Assembly (NCBI GenBank): GCA_032718475.1
Contig: JAUCBJ010004101.1
Coordinates: 1 to 53,821, forward strand
Source: Nemertoderma westbladi
Lineage: Eukaryota; Xenacoelomorpha; Nemertodermatida; Nemertodermatidae
Direction of reading: 5' to 3'
DNA length: 53,821 bases
The number at the start of each line of letters is the position of its first letter. Positions within the stretch are counted from its first letter, which is position 1. The notes beneath the pieces are model-generated. The model saw nothing but the letters and a program-made list of their open reading frames with translations, was not told the origin of the DNA and made no database searches. Positions 20,701-32,639 of the stretch are shown piece after piece. The position numbers were made by a program, and so were the translations under genes.

Positions 20701-21921
20701 GATAGATAGATAGATAGATTTATTTATACATTATGTAAAAACAATAACAAATACACCAAACAATGTACCGGTATAAAGGTATTGTCCAACATAACATATA
20801 GGATTACCCCTAAAGCTTTGCAGCTTATTTCCAAGGGGGTCCTTTATGTTACTTGGTTACAAATACAATATTACACTACGCTAACCTAAAACCAATATAA
20901 AACGTAATTAAACTATGTACATGTACAACTTTACCGAGAGCATGACAATGCCCGACTCAACGATAAAGATGTAATGTACAGAACAATTTATTATAAAACG
21001 TAATTACAGTATAAATAGTAAATAATTAATAAACTAATAACTTACTGTAGGACTATTGTACCTATTTTTACATTGCACACGGAGATGAGATTTAACTGCA
21101 GATTTAAAAGAATGTTGATTATTTAGGTTTTTAATTTCATTAGGCAGAGCGTTCCAATTTTTTATGCCGTTAAAAAAGAAAGTCTCAGATTCAAAGGATT
21201 TACAATTCGGGAGGTAGAAGTTTGAAGCACTAGCTCTGGTACTGTAAGAGTGTGTATCGCGTACTCTGTTGAATTTTTGTTTTAGGTAATTGGGACATTT
21301 ACCATTATACACTTTATGCACATGGTTAAGGCGTAGCTGCTTAACTCTACTATCTAAGTTAAGTAGTCCAGATTCAGAAAAGTCATCTGGAGTTAGGTGG
21401 TGCCTAGGTTTGTAGTCTTTAATAAATCGTACTACTTTATTCTGAGCTACTTGTAATTTACATTTAAGCTGTTTGGTTAAGCCTTCATACCAAGAAGAGC
21501 ACGCATAGTCCATGTGACACTGTATTAAAGAAGAGCAAAGTAACTTGCGGGAGTCGGTGTTCAAACTATTTTTATTTCTGTATAGAAACCTAAGCCTACT
21601 GTTAACTTTCGAGAAAATATTTTTCACTGTACTTTCTCCTGATAAGCAGTTATCCAATGTGGCGCCTAAATATTTAACTTCCTTTTTATTTTCAATCTTA
21701 TGTCCATTACTAGTGACTTCAAACTTAGTTACCTTCTTTAACTTTCTTTTGGAACCAAACAAAATACTTTCAGTTTTACCGTAGTGAATGGATAGCTTAT
21801 TATCAACCAACCACTCATTACAGGATTCTAGAACTGCACTTAACTTTTGGGAAATATGGATAGGATCTTTATGAGAGAAAATAAGAGCACTGTCGTCGGC
21901 ATATAAAATGAGTTTAAAATC
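20701..21921 (-). mobile_element. 5'-truncated LINE fragment (CR1/L2-like)
   Basis: Read on the minus strand it starts inside the RT domain and ends in a short (ATCT)n tract, seen as GATA repeats at 20701-20719. Sister units give the empty site. I see no clear target-site duplication. Confidence 0.85.
21034..21921 (-). pseudogene. LINE reverse transcriptase, C-terminal part
   Basis: This frame of about 296 codons begins at DFKLILYADD, the RT catalytic YADD box, and runs through the thumb region (KYLGATLD, RRYNKNSL-like) to a C-terminus of the CR1/L2/Crack type (VRDTHSYSTR, FFFNGIKNWNALP). The open frame continues artificially into the antisense of the integrase fragment. It is 5'-truncated with no EN domain, so it is dead, but it is otherwise free of stops and hence fairly recent. 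Confidence 0.85.
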
Positions 21922-22765
21922 GGGGCGCCTGTGCGGGTTCAAAACACCACATCGAAACGTTGGGACCGCACCGGGGTCATTGTGGAATCCAATCCCAACC
22001 GGAAGTACAGCGTTCGGACGCCTTCCGGTCGGTGCCTCACCCGCAACCGCCGCCACCTCATCCAGAGCACGGCCACTGGCATCAACGACGGCTCCAGCGC
22101 CGCCACGCCACAGAAGGGCGTGTTCACTGGGCTGACGAACAAGCCAGTGTGTCTCCCGATCGGCCACGCCGTTCCTACCCACGCCGCCGAAGGCAACCGC
22201 CCAATAGACTATGATAGTTTGTGTAGGGGTGGATGGACCGTTAACAGTGTTGTAATTATTTTTTTGGAATTATTTGTGGGCGATTTGTGGGAATTATTTA
22301 TTCCGTTAACAGTGTTGGGATTATTTGTGGGCAGTAATTCCGTTAACAGTATTGGAATTATTTGGGGGCGGTTATTCCGTTAACAGTATTACATTTCTGT
22401 TAAATACACAAGTCAATAATTATTAGCTATCGACTCAGTAATTATCCGATCGAAGGAGATTTAAAGTTAAAGATATATTAAAAAATTTTATAAAAATATT
22501 CTAATAAAAATTAAAAAAAATAAAATAAAACCATTCTTACGATACAAACAGTAAATAGAACAACAAACTCGTACGAAATTAAAATTACCGTGGACAGAAT
22601 GAATATTTCATGTGATGGCGCGGAATTGAGTAGTTTTGTACTGTATTAATAATTAAATATAATGCAATGCTACAAACAGCAAATAAATATTTAGATCTGG
22701 TTACATAACTATCCAATAACATGTGGGCTCAATCTATCTTATTAACTCGAGTCGGCTGTTAACAT

Positions 22766-23522
22766 TTACGAGTAGTATGCTTCGCACATGATCGATATAG
22801 CTCTATGAGCTCGACGGGAATAGGCCTTGTAAAAGTGGTCCCCACAGATCTTGGAGAGCCACAGATGGAAATCTTCCAGCTTCTCTCTTAGTAGAATGTA
22901 CTTCGCTAAGACCTGGTAGGCGCGTGTGAATCCATTATTGGCGAGACTACCTCCGAATACTTCTCCTATTCCAGGGATGTACTTTACACTCCGATTTCCC
23001 AACTCTCGAGCCAGAATCCGTCGATGTTTCTTCGTCTTCAGGATCTTCCCTATCTTCTTTCCGTTTCCACTTCTTCTCGCGTTTCCTCGACTTCCCTTAC
23101 CCTGAAAGAATTGTATTGAGCATTTTGTAAAATGATTTTACGATGTTTAATAAGAACCGAGTCACGAAAGTAAACTAAAAAAAGTAAAGTTATCTTTGTA
23201 CATTATTTCAGGGAATACGCACAAAGAATCACTTATTTCCAGTGCGATTCCCCCAGAACTACTGTATTCTGCCTAGAAGAAACTTACTCTTTTAGCGATC
23301 GTTTAAGGATGCAAGGCGCATAGATGAAACCGTGTTAACTTGAACCCACGGTAGCCAGATATGTTAATTATAGGTAATGGGCTAAACGACAAGGATATCA
23401 CAGAGAAATATATCCCAACATAAATTATATTGTATTAAAATAAATAAACAAACCTTCCCTTTCATCCCATTCCCTCTACGACTCCTTGACCTGCTTCTAT
23501 TCCCTTTCTTCTTCGCAGCCAT
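22766..23522 (-). CDS. Gene 2, U3: BAF-domain protein with basic tail, 134 aa
   Basis: Exon 1 is 23454-23522 and exon 2 is 22766-23101, phase 0. All features of the U2 copy are present, with SRSRSRRG in exon 1 where U2 has SRSMSRRG, and the majority SLANNG in the BAF domain. It is the best representative of the intact gene. Confidence 0.83.
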
Positions 23523-23634
23523 TTAGTCCCAACACGGATACAGTACCTGTTATTATTATCTATCCTAATTAATTTAAATTATGTTACAAATTTAATAGAG
23601 CGATTCGTGTATGACAACTTTTTTCAATGTTTGT

Positions 23635-23744
23635 TATTTATATATGAAGACTAAATTCTAGAATTAGTTAACCCACCGATTAAATTATATTATAGGTGGT
23701 TGATTGGATGTAATAAACTAACGGCGTATTAATTCTGTTAACGG
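23635..23744 (-). promoter_or_regulatory. Promoter of gene 2, U3
   Basis: TAACGG at 23739-23744, inverted CCAAT at 23703-23707, TATATAAATA at 23635-23644. Confidence 0.6.
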
Positions 23745-24989
23745 TATTCAGAATCCCCCCCCCCCCCTGGACATTACATTGTACTCATTCTATTGTCTTA
23801 ATTTGGAACAAGTCTCCACCACCCACAACCTACGTAGGTATGGGAGGCCCACTAAATTATTATACTGTACCTACAAATCATAATCGCTTGAAATTTTAAT
23901 CATAAACAGTTGGGTCCTAATATTTATTAGCATGGTAATACTTATTTATATTAGCTTAAACAGGGTGTTATATATCTTTTGGGGCGAGCCCCGAAATATG
24001 CGAAGCCTTAGCATTGGGGTAGGCCTACCACTAATGATTTGTCTGTCGTTATTGTCTGTCGTCGTCGTCTAATATTTGATCGCTAATAACTCGGTTATTC
24101 CATAATAAACTTAAACCAAACTTGGTACGTATGTAGACCGTCAAACGTTTAGAAAGAATCTGAAGTTTAGTCAAAAATCCGACTGTCTGACACTTTGCAT
24201 TCTCGGGCCGAGAATGTCATGTACTTTTGGCGGGAACGGCGACCCACACATACAATGAAAAAAAAAAGAGTTTCGGTATAATTGTTAGTTAAAACTGATT
24301 TTTGAGATATTTCTGACTGTTGTTAGGGGGTAAGTGTGATGAGTATTATTTTTCGCCAACTACTGTAGGTGAAGAAATTTGTTAAAAAGATAAGTTTGTG
24401 TAAGGCCGTGGACAGTTTTGTAAAACGAGATTATACAAAATAATGGCACCCGGTCTTGAGGAGAGGGGCTGTAGGTTGCATTCCTTTTCGGTGCTACAGT
24501 AGCTAGTTTAAGGATATCAGTTCCGAGGTTGCTAAGAGATCAGAGCAACCTATGAGAGATGTCACACCATACAGCGCAGCCGTACTCCAACTTGGTCGTA
24601 CATAAAACTGGTGTATGCCTATATTATAAGCTAAATAAATTTTAATATAATAAGATGAACCAGACTCAACTTCGATTAACGCATACTAGGGGAGTGCCCT
24701 GCCCTGCCCTGAATAATATGTCATTATTATGTTAGTCCTTGGTAAGTACTGTATGTTATTGTGTAGACCTATTATAACTCTCTTATATTAGTTAGCTAGT
24801 GTTTTTTTTCATATTGTTTTACCAGGCAGCTAGTGATTTCTAATAGTACAAATAGCTATCGATTTATATAGGTAATTTAAAAAATATAGGGTTTCAAATA
24901 ATATTGCTGCACAATTTATTAATTAATATGTTTATTGTAAATCGTCTAAATTACTGCCACAGTTGGCCGGTATCGTAAACTGTTCGATA

Positions 24990-25440
24990 TTAAAGCTTTT
25001 TGAAGAACATTTTGTCTGTAAGAACTTTATCTTTCGGCATTTTCTTCCCTTTTCCACGTTTATTCGATCTTCCCCGTCCTTTCTTTCCCTGTAAATATCA
25101 ATTCATATTCTGTTACACTCACTTAATTACGTATATGTACTGTATATAGTAGACCTAAACCCACATTATATCCTATATTATATTTAGTCAAACAAACCTT
25201 CCCTTTCTTTCCCTTTCCTCTACGACTTCTAGATCGGCTTCCTTTACCTCGGCGACTCCTAGACCTGCTCTTCTTTCCCTTCTTACTTCCCTTTCGTTTT
25301 TTACGTCTCCTTTTCTCCATTTCGTTCCGGCTGGTGGAACGATTACCACTCTTTGATAGGCTCCTACTTTTCCTTTCATCTAAGGCCCAACTCGGCAAAC
25401 TATCCAGCCCTAAATCGCTATCTTCCTCTTGAACAGGCAT
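24990..25440 (-). CDS. Gene 1, U3: basic protein, 113 aa
   Basis: Exon 1 is 25198-25440 and exon 2 is 24990-25088, phase 0, with intact splice sites and full-length C-terminus. It is nearly identical to the U2 copy. Confidence 0.72.
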
Positions 25441-25556
25441 GCTTTTTCAATGTATTTACCAAAAATTATGTACAGTATTTCCTAAAGAAAAAATTATATC
25501 AGAATTTATTTTGTAAATCATTTTTCTCCTAAATGACATAAGTTGATGTGTCGTTC

Positions 25557-25692
25557 TATTATATATCATAGTTTGAATTCCAGAACTTAGTTTTGATTGG
25601 TTGATTTGAGCAATACTCTTCTGATTATCTGATTGGCTAAAATAAACTTGTATTTGGTAGGCGGTTTTGGTGGGAGGTTTACCCGTTAACGG
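25557..25692 (-). promoter_or_regulatory. Promoter of gene 1, U3
   Basis: CCGTTAACGG at 25683-25692, the nearer-to-motif inverted CCAAT at 25632-25636, TATATAATA at 25557-25565. Confidence 0.6.
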
Positions 25693-25751
25693 GATTCGGC
25701 ATTACTATGTTATGGGTACCCACTTTTTGACCTTTTATTTGACCATGTTAA

Positions 25752-26526
25752 TGGCTATTAACAGCCACGTCTCTTTCGAGACAACTGACGGAATGGGTGA
25801 AGAGGTTCGGTGTCCCCACGCGTTTCGCTTCTGACGGCGGCCCACAGTTCTCAGGAAAGGATTTCCTAAGCGTCTGGTGAGTCGAGCCTATCACATCCTC
25901 CCCAGTTTACCCACAGAGTAACGGCCTTGCAGAGTCCGCTGTCAAGGCGACTAAGGCGTTACTAACTAAGACAGGGGGGAAACTGGACTCATCGTCATTC
26001 CAGGAGGGACTCCTGGAACTTCGCAACTTCCCCTGCGCCCACGGAAAGTCGCCGGCTGAGATCTTGTTCGGTGACCTGGAACGCACTCGGGTGCCTACAA
26101 ATAGCAGGGCTTTCCTCGCCGACCACCAGACGACCCGCACGGAGCTCGACCAGGCAGTGCCCTCGCTCCTAAAATCCCAGACAGCCACATACAATCGTGG
26201 CGCGCGACCCCTACCCCCCTTAGCGGTAGGGGCACCTGTGCGGGTTCAAAACCCCACATCGAAACGTTGGGACCGCACCGGGGTCATTGTGGAATCAAAT
26301 CCCAACCGGAAGTACAGCGTTCGGACGCCTTCCGGTCGGTGCCTCACCCGCAACCGCCGCCACCTCATCCAGGGCACGGCAACTGGCATCAACGACGGCC
26401 CCAGCGCTGCCACGCCCCGTCCAACGCCACAGAAGGGCATGTTCACTGGGCTGACGAACAAGCCAGTGTGTCTCCCGATCGGCCACGCCGTTCCTACCCA
26501 CGCCGCCGAAGGCAACCGCCCAATAG
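25752..26526 (+). pseudogene. gypsy integrase fragment, U3, with nonsense codon
   Basis: This copy keeps the roughly 52 residues after the catalytic Glu that other copies lost (FPCAHGKSPAEIL, LADHQTTRTELDQ). A TGA near 25877, where the sisters have GGA after SVW, ends the frame. A 12-nt stretch near 26415-26430 is present that U1 lacks. Confidence 0.8.
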
Positions 26527-27077
26527 ACTATGATAGTTTGTGTAGGGGTTGATGGACCGTTAACAGTGTTGTAATTATTTTTTTGGAATTATTTGTGGGC
26601 GATTTGTGGGAATTATTTATTCCGTTAACAGTGTTGGGATTATTTGTGGGCAGTAATTCCGTTAACAGTATTGGAATTATTTGGGGGTGGTTATTCCGTT
26701 GACAGTATTACATTTCTGTTAAATACACAAGTCAATAATTATTAGCTAATCGACTCAGTAATTATCCGACCGAAGATTTAAAGTTAAAGATATATTAAAA
26801 AATTTTATAAAAATATTCTAATAAAAATTAAAAAAAATAAATTAAAACCATTCTTACGATACAAACAGTAAATAGAACAACAAACTCGTACGAAATTAAA
26901 ATTACCGTGGACAGAATGAATATTTCATGTGATGGCGCGGAATTGAGTAGTTTTGTATTAATAATTAAATATAATGCAATGCTACAAACAGCAAATAAAT
27001 ATTTAGATCTGGTTACATAACTATCCAATAACATGTGGGCTCAATCTATCTTATTTACTCGAGTCGGCTGTTAACAT

Positions 27078-27413
27078 TTACGAGTAGTATGCGTCGCACA
27101 TGATCGATATAGCTCTATGAGCTCGACGGGAATAGGCCTTGTAAAAGTGGTCCCCACAGATCTTGGAGAGCCACAGATGGAAATCTTCCAGCTTCTCTCT
27201 TAGTAGAATGTACTTCGCTAAGACCTGGTAGGCGCGTGTGAATCCATTATTGGCGAGACTACCTCCGAATACTTCTCCTATTCCAGGGATGTACTTTACA
27301 CTCCGATTTCCCAACTCTCGAGCCAGAATCCGTCGATGTTTCTTCGTCTTCAGGATCTTCCCTATCTTCTTTCCGTTTCCACTTCTTCTCGCGTTCCCTC
27401 GACTTCCCTTACC
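27078..27413 (-). CDS. BAF-domain exon, U4 (no local first exon)
   Basis: The 336-nt exon is fully open with an intact acceptor. It has one private change, MCDAYYS instead of MCEAYYS, which makes it closer to the CDAF end of canonical BAF. The next usable phase-0 donor upstream on its strand is gene 1 exon 1 of the same unit at 29236. Confidence 0.78.
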   Translation of the reverse strand, partial: GKGSRGNARRSGNGKKIGKILKTKKHRRILARELGNRSVKYIPGIGEVFGGSLANNGFTRAYQVLAKYILLREKLEDFHLWLSKICGDHFYKAYSRRAHRAISIMCDAYYS

Positions 27414-29093
27414 CTGAAAGAATTGTATTGAGCATTTTGTAAAATGATTTTACGATGTTTAATAAGAACCAAGTCACGAAAGTAAACTAAAAAAAGTAAA
27501 GTTATCTTTGTACATTATTTCAGGGAATACGCACAAAGAATCACTTATTTCCAGTGCGATTCCCCCAGAACTACTGTATTCTGCCGAGAAGAAACTTACT
27601 CTTTTAGCGATCTTTTAAGGATGCAAGGCGCATAGATGAAACCGGGTTAACTTGAACCCACGGTAGCCAGATATGTTAATTATAGGTATTGGGCTAAACG
27701 ACAAGGATATCATCGCGGATATCATATCTCGTTCGAACGACTTTGCAGTATATTTTCTGGCGATATATTTATATGTATATGATATATCAGGTATCTGTAT
27801 TTTGTACAGAAAAATTTTCTGTACAAATTAAATTATTGTTATAATTATTATATTATTTATTATTATTTATATATATTTTTATATTTATATTTAATTATTA
27901 TGTTATATTATTTATATTGTAAATTATATTGTACAGAAAATATATTTAATATATTTTCTGTACAATATAATTTGTGGCGATGCGGATCAGTTTTAGAGCT
28001 ATTCTGGTCCTCCTGGATAAAAAATAGGGTAAAAGTAAAAAAAAAATTAAATGGAAAAATGTTGTGTTTATATGGATAATTGTGAAGGTATACGGGTTTT
28101 CGAGGTCGCTGAACATGATGACGCAACTATAAATAGTGCCCCAGGACGAAAAGTACAAGAAGTATCAAAAATTTCAACAGTGAAATTTTACCATTGTTTG
28201 GATAATTCTGACGCTATGTACTGTATGTAGCCTTTCACAGTCGCTGATCACGATACAACTCGTTGGAATATTTGTGGTTACGCAACTATCGTTTTTGGTG
28301 CTTGTCTGGTGGGACGAAAAATACAATAAGACCAGAAAATCAGGTTTATTTGCCAGTAATGATTTAGGTTTACGCGAATTTGATGCCATCATTATTCATT
28401 GTCTAAAGAGACCAACAGTCATAGCCAGCGCGCGAACAAAGCGTCTTATGCTATGACTCTAAGTTAAAGAAATATCAGTCAAATAAGTATGGGAAACTAA
28501 ACCTTACTTTTGATCAAACCTGTTGTCTCCTGAGCTAGAAAATCAGGATATCAATTTATTATATTTGACCGTTTTGCATGCTGTATCTCTCCGTACACAG
28601 TGTATATAATATAGTAGACCTACAATTCATTTATAATTAACATAATAAAAATAAACCCGCCTCTACATCGATTAATTAACTCATACCAGGGGAGTGCAGA
28701 GCCCTGAATATACAGTATCATTATTATTTATTCTATTGGTCATTGATTAACGTACAGTACAGTAGGCACTATTTTATTGTGCATTAGATCTCTTTTAGCA
28801 CTGCTAGTGTTTGGTCATGTAGGGCCTACTTATTGTTTTACCAGGAAGCTTTCGATTTCTAATACAGGTAGTAGCTATAGATTTTATACAAATTCAAAAA
28901 TATAATATAGTTTCAAATAATATTGTTGCAAAATTAATCTGTTTATAATAAATAGTCTAAAATACTGTTCCTGCGCAGTTGACCAATATAGTTAACGCTT
29001 TTACATTATTAATATTATTATATTATATTAAAGCTTTTCGAAGTACATTTTGTCTGTAAGAAATTTATCTTTCGGCAATTTCTTTCCTTTTCA

Positions 29094-29478
29094 TCATTTC
29101 TTCGATCTTCCCCGTCCTTTCTTCCCCTGTAAATATCAATTCATATACTGTTACACTCACTTAATTACGTATATGTACTGTATATAGTAGACCTAAACCC
29201 ACATTATATCCTATGTTATATTTAGTCAAACAAACCTTCCCTTTCTTTCCCTTTCCTCTACGACTTCTAGATCTGCTTCCTTTACCTCGGCGACTCCTAG
29301 ACCTGCTCTTCTTTCCCTTCTTACTTCCCTTTCGTTTTTTACGTCTCCTTTTCTCCATTTCGTTCCTGCTGGTGGAACGATTACCACTCTTTGATAGGCT
29401 CCTACTTTTCCTTTCATCTAAGGCCCAACTCGGCAAACTATCCAGCCCTAAATCGCTACCTTCCTCTTGAACAGGCAT
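29094..29478 (-). CDS. Gene 1, U4: basic protein with early stop, 91 aa
   Basis: Exon 1 is 29236-29478 (81 codons) and exon 2 is 29094-29126 (10 codons plus TGA). The early TGA matches U1 and U6. The N-terminus reads MPVQEEGSDLGL. Confidence 0.65.
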
Positions 29479-29594
29479 GCTTCTTCAATGTATTTACCAA
29501 AAATTATATACAGTATTTCCTAAAGAAAAAATGATATCAGAATCTCTTTTGTAAATCATTTTTCTCCAAATTGACATAAGTTGATGTGTCGTTC

Positions 29595-29730
29595 TATTAT
29601 ATATCATAGTTTGAATTCCAGAACTTAGTTTTGGTTGGTTGATTTGAGCAATACTGTTCTGATTATCTGATTGGCTAAAATAAAATTGTATTTGGTAGGC
29701 GGTTTTGGTGGTAGGTTTATCCGTTAACGG
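29595..29730 (-). promoter_or_regulatory. Promoter of gene 1, U4
   Basis: CCGTTAACGG at 29721-29730, two inverted CCAAT-type boxes (the proximal lies in TTGGTTGGTT, altered from TTGATTGGTT), TATATAATA at 29595-29603. Confidence 0.55.
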
Positions 29731-29789
29731 GATTCGGCATTACTATGTTATGGGTACCCACTTTTTCACCTTTTATTTGACCATGTTAA

Positions 29790-30557
29790 TGGCTATTAAC
29801 AGCCACGTCTCTTTCGAGACAACTGACGGAATGGGTGAAGAGGTTCGGTGTCCCCACGCGTTTCGCTTCTGACGGCGGCCCACAGTTCTCAGGAAAGGAT
29901 TTCCTAAGCGTCTGGGGAGTCGAGCCTATCACATCCTCCCCAGTACAGAGTAACGGCCTTGCGGAGTCCGCTGTCAAGGCGACTAAGGCGTTACTAACTA
30001 AGACAGGGGGGAAACTGGACTCATCGTCATTCCAGGAGGGACTCCTGGAACTTCGCAACTTCCCCTGCGCCCACGGAAAGTCGCCGGCTGAGATCCTGTT
30101 CGGTCACCTGGAACGCACTCGGGTGCCTACACATAGCCGGGCTTTCCTCGCCGACCACCAGACGACCCGCACGGAGCTCGACCAGGCAGTGCCCTCGCTC
30201 CTAAAATCACCGACAGCCACATACAATCGTGGCGCGCGACCCCTACCCCCCTTAGCGGTAGGGGCACGTGTGCTGGTTCAAAACCCCACATCGAAACGTT
30301 GGGACCGCACCGGGGTCATTGTGGAATCGAATCCCAACCGGAAGTACAGCGTTCGGACGCCTTCCGGTCGGTGCCTCACCCGCAACCGCCGCCACCTCAT
30401 CCAGGGCACGGCCACTGGCATCAACGACGGCTCCAGCGCCGCCACGCCCCGTCTAACGCCACAGAAGGGCATGTTCACTGGGCTGACGAACAAGCCAGTG
30501 TGTCTCCCGATCGGCACGCCGTTCCTACACACGCCGCCGAAGGCAACCGCCCAATAG
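29790..30557 (+). pseudogene. gypsy integrase fragment, U4 (most complete)
   Basis: It is open from the fragment start to its natural TAG after PPKATAQ. It has SDGGPQFSG, the roughly 52-residue segment missing elsewhere, and the basic domain KRWDRTGVIVESN ... RNRRHLIQ. A six-nt loss removes Tyr-Pro from the SSPVYPQSNG motif. It lacks the zinc finger and first Asp, so it cannot be an active integrase. Confidence 0.8.
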
Positions 30558-31110
30558 ACTATGATAGTTTGTGTAGGGGTGGATGGACCGTTAACAGTGT
30601 TGTAATTATTTTTTTGGAAATATTTGTGGGCGATTTGTGGGAATTATATATTCCGTTAACAGTGTTGGGATTATTTGTGGGCAGTAATTCCGTTAACAGT
30701 ATTGGAATTATTTGGGGGCGGTTATTCCGTTAACAGTATTACATTTCTGTTAAATACACAAGTCAATAATTATTAGCTATCGACTCAGTAATTATCCGAC
30801 CGAAGGAGATTTAAAGTTAAAGATATATTAAAAAATTTTATAAAAATATTCTAATAAAAATTAAAAAAAATAAAATAAAACCATTCTTACGATACAAACA
30901 GTAAATAGAACAACAAACTCGTTCGAAATTAAAATTACCGTGGACAGAATGAATATTTCATGTGATGGCGCGGAATTGAGTAGTTTTGTATTAATAATTA
31001 AATATAATGCAATGCTACAAACAGCAAATAAATATTTAGATCTGGTTACATAACTATCCAATAATATGTGGGCTCAATCTATCTTATTTACTCGAGTCGG
31101 CTGTTAACAT

Positions 31111-31446
31111 TTACGAGTAGTATGCTTCGCACATGATCGATATAGCTCTATGAGCTCGACGGGAATAGGCCTTGTAAAAGTGGTCCCCACAGATCTTGGA
31201 GAGCCACAGATGGAAATCTTCCAGCTTCTCTCTTAGTAGAATGTACTTCGCTAAGACCTGGTAGGCGCGTGTGAATCCATTATTGGCGAGACTACCTCCG
31301 AATACTTCTCCTATTCCAGGGATGTACTTTACACTCCGATTTCCCAACTCTCGAGCCAGAATCCGTCGATGTTTCTTCGTCTTCAGGATCTTCCCTATCT
31401 TCTTTCCGTTTCCACTTCTTCTCGCGTTTCCTCGACTTCCCTTACC
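31111..31446 (-). CDS. BAF-domain exon, U5
   Basis: The exon is fully open and reads as the majority protein. This unit lacks both a gene 2 first exon and a gene 1, so no local first exon exists at all. The nearest upstream gene 1 exon 1 on this strand is in U6, about 8.6 kb away. Confidence 0.75.
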   Translation of the reverse strand, partial: GKGSRGNARRSGNGKKIGKILKTKKHRRILARELGNRSVKYIPGIGEVFGGSLANNGFTRAYQVLAKYILLREKLEDFHLWLSKICGDHFYKAYSRRAHRAISIMCEAYYS

Positions 31447-32639
31447 CTGAAAGAATTGTATTGAGCATTTTGTAAAATGATTTTACGATGTTTAATGAGA
31501 ACCGAGTCACGAAAGTAAACTAAAAAAAGTAAAGTTATCTTTGTACATTATTTCAGGGAAAACGCACAAAGAATCACTTATTTCCAGTGCGATTCCCCCA
31601 GAACTACTGTATTCTGCCTAGAAGAAACTTACTCTTTTAGCGATCGTTTAAGGATGCAAGGCGCATAGATGAAACCGGGTTAACTTGAACCCACGGTAGC
31701 CAGATATGTTAATTATAGGTATTGGGGTAAACGACAAGGATATATTTTCTGGCGATATATTATATGTATATGATATATCTGTATTTTGTACAGAAAATTT
31801 TTCTGTACAAATTATATTATTGTTATAATTATTATATTATTTATTATTACATATATATATTTTTATATTTATATTTAATTATTATATTATATTATTTATA
31901 TTGTAAATTATATTGTACAGAAAATATATTTAATATATTTTCTGTAAAATATAATTTGTGGCGATGCGGATCAGTTTTAGAGCTATTCTGGTCCCCCTGG
32001 ATGAAAAGTAGGGTAAAAGTAAAAAAAAATTAAATGAAAAAATGTTGTGTTTGGTTGGATAATTGTGAAGGTATACGGGTTTTCGAGGTCGCTGAACATG
32101 ATGACGCAACTATAAATAGTGCCCCAGGACGAAAAGTACAAGAATAATCAAAAATTTCAACAGTGAAATTTTGCCATTGTTTGGATAATTCTGACGCTAT
32201 GTACTGTATGTAGCCTTTCACAGTCGCTGATGACGATACAACTCGTTAGAATATTTGTGGTTACGCAACTATCGTTTTTGGTGCTTGTCTGGTGGGACGA
32301 AAAATACAATAAGACCAGAAAATCAGGTTTATTTGCCAGAAAAGATTTAGGTTTACGCGAATTTGATGCCATCATTATTCATTGTCTAAAGAGACCAACA
32401 GTCATAGCCAGCGCGCGAACAAAGCGTCTTATGCTATGACTCTAAGTTAAAGAAATATCAGTCAAATAAGTATGGGAAACTAAACATTATTTTTGTTCAA
32501 ACCTGTTCTCTCCTGAGCTAGAAAATCAGGATATCAATTTATTATATTTGACCGTTTTGCATGCTGTATCTCTCCGTACACAGTGTATATAATATAGTTG
32601 ACCTACAATTCAATTATAATTAACATAATAAAAATAAAC

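Larger units (their letters stand above)
20380..22207 (+). pseudogene. gypsy integrase fragment, U2, split by a LINE
   Basis: The two halves are 20380-20700 and 21922-22207. The first carries SDGGPQFSG and PQSNGLAE; the second carries the basic C-terminal domain. It has the same 52-residue deletion as U1. The split falls in the AGCGGTA|GGGG sequence that is continuous in sister units. Confidence 0.8.
16844..22223. repeat. Array unit U2 (B type), 5380 bp with a LINE insertion
   Basis: Left to right: CCGTTAACAG repeats (16858-17020), complete gene 2, gene 2 promoter, B spacer, gene 1, and an integrase fragment split by a LINE. Without the LINE it is about 4.16 kb. Confidence 0.85.
22224..26542. 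repeat. Array unit U3 (B type), 4319 bp
   Basis: This is the least disturbed B unit: CCGTTAACAG repeats (22238-22400), gene 2, its promoter, B spacer (23745-24989, non-coding), gene 1, its promoter, integrase fragment. A four-base insertion near 22641 breaks the hydrophobic 66-aa frame that is open in other units. Confidence 0.85.
26543..30573. repeat. Array unit U4 (A type), 4031 bp
   Basis: CCGTTAACAG repeats, BAF exon, A spacer (27414-29093) with a perfect 49-bp palindrome at 27923-27971, gene 1 and the longest integrase fragment. No other gene is supported in the spacer. Confidence 0.85.

Noticed and set aside
20701-20719. GATA microsatellite as a regulatory GATA-factor cluster
   Set aside because: It is the 3' terminal repeat of the LINE fragment, present only in the unit with that insertion.
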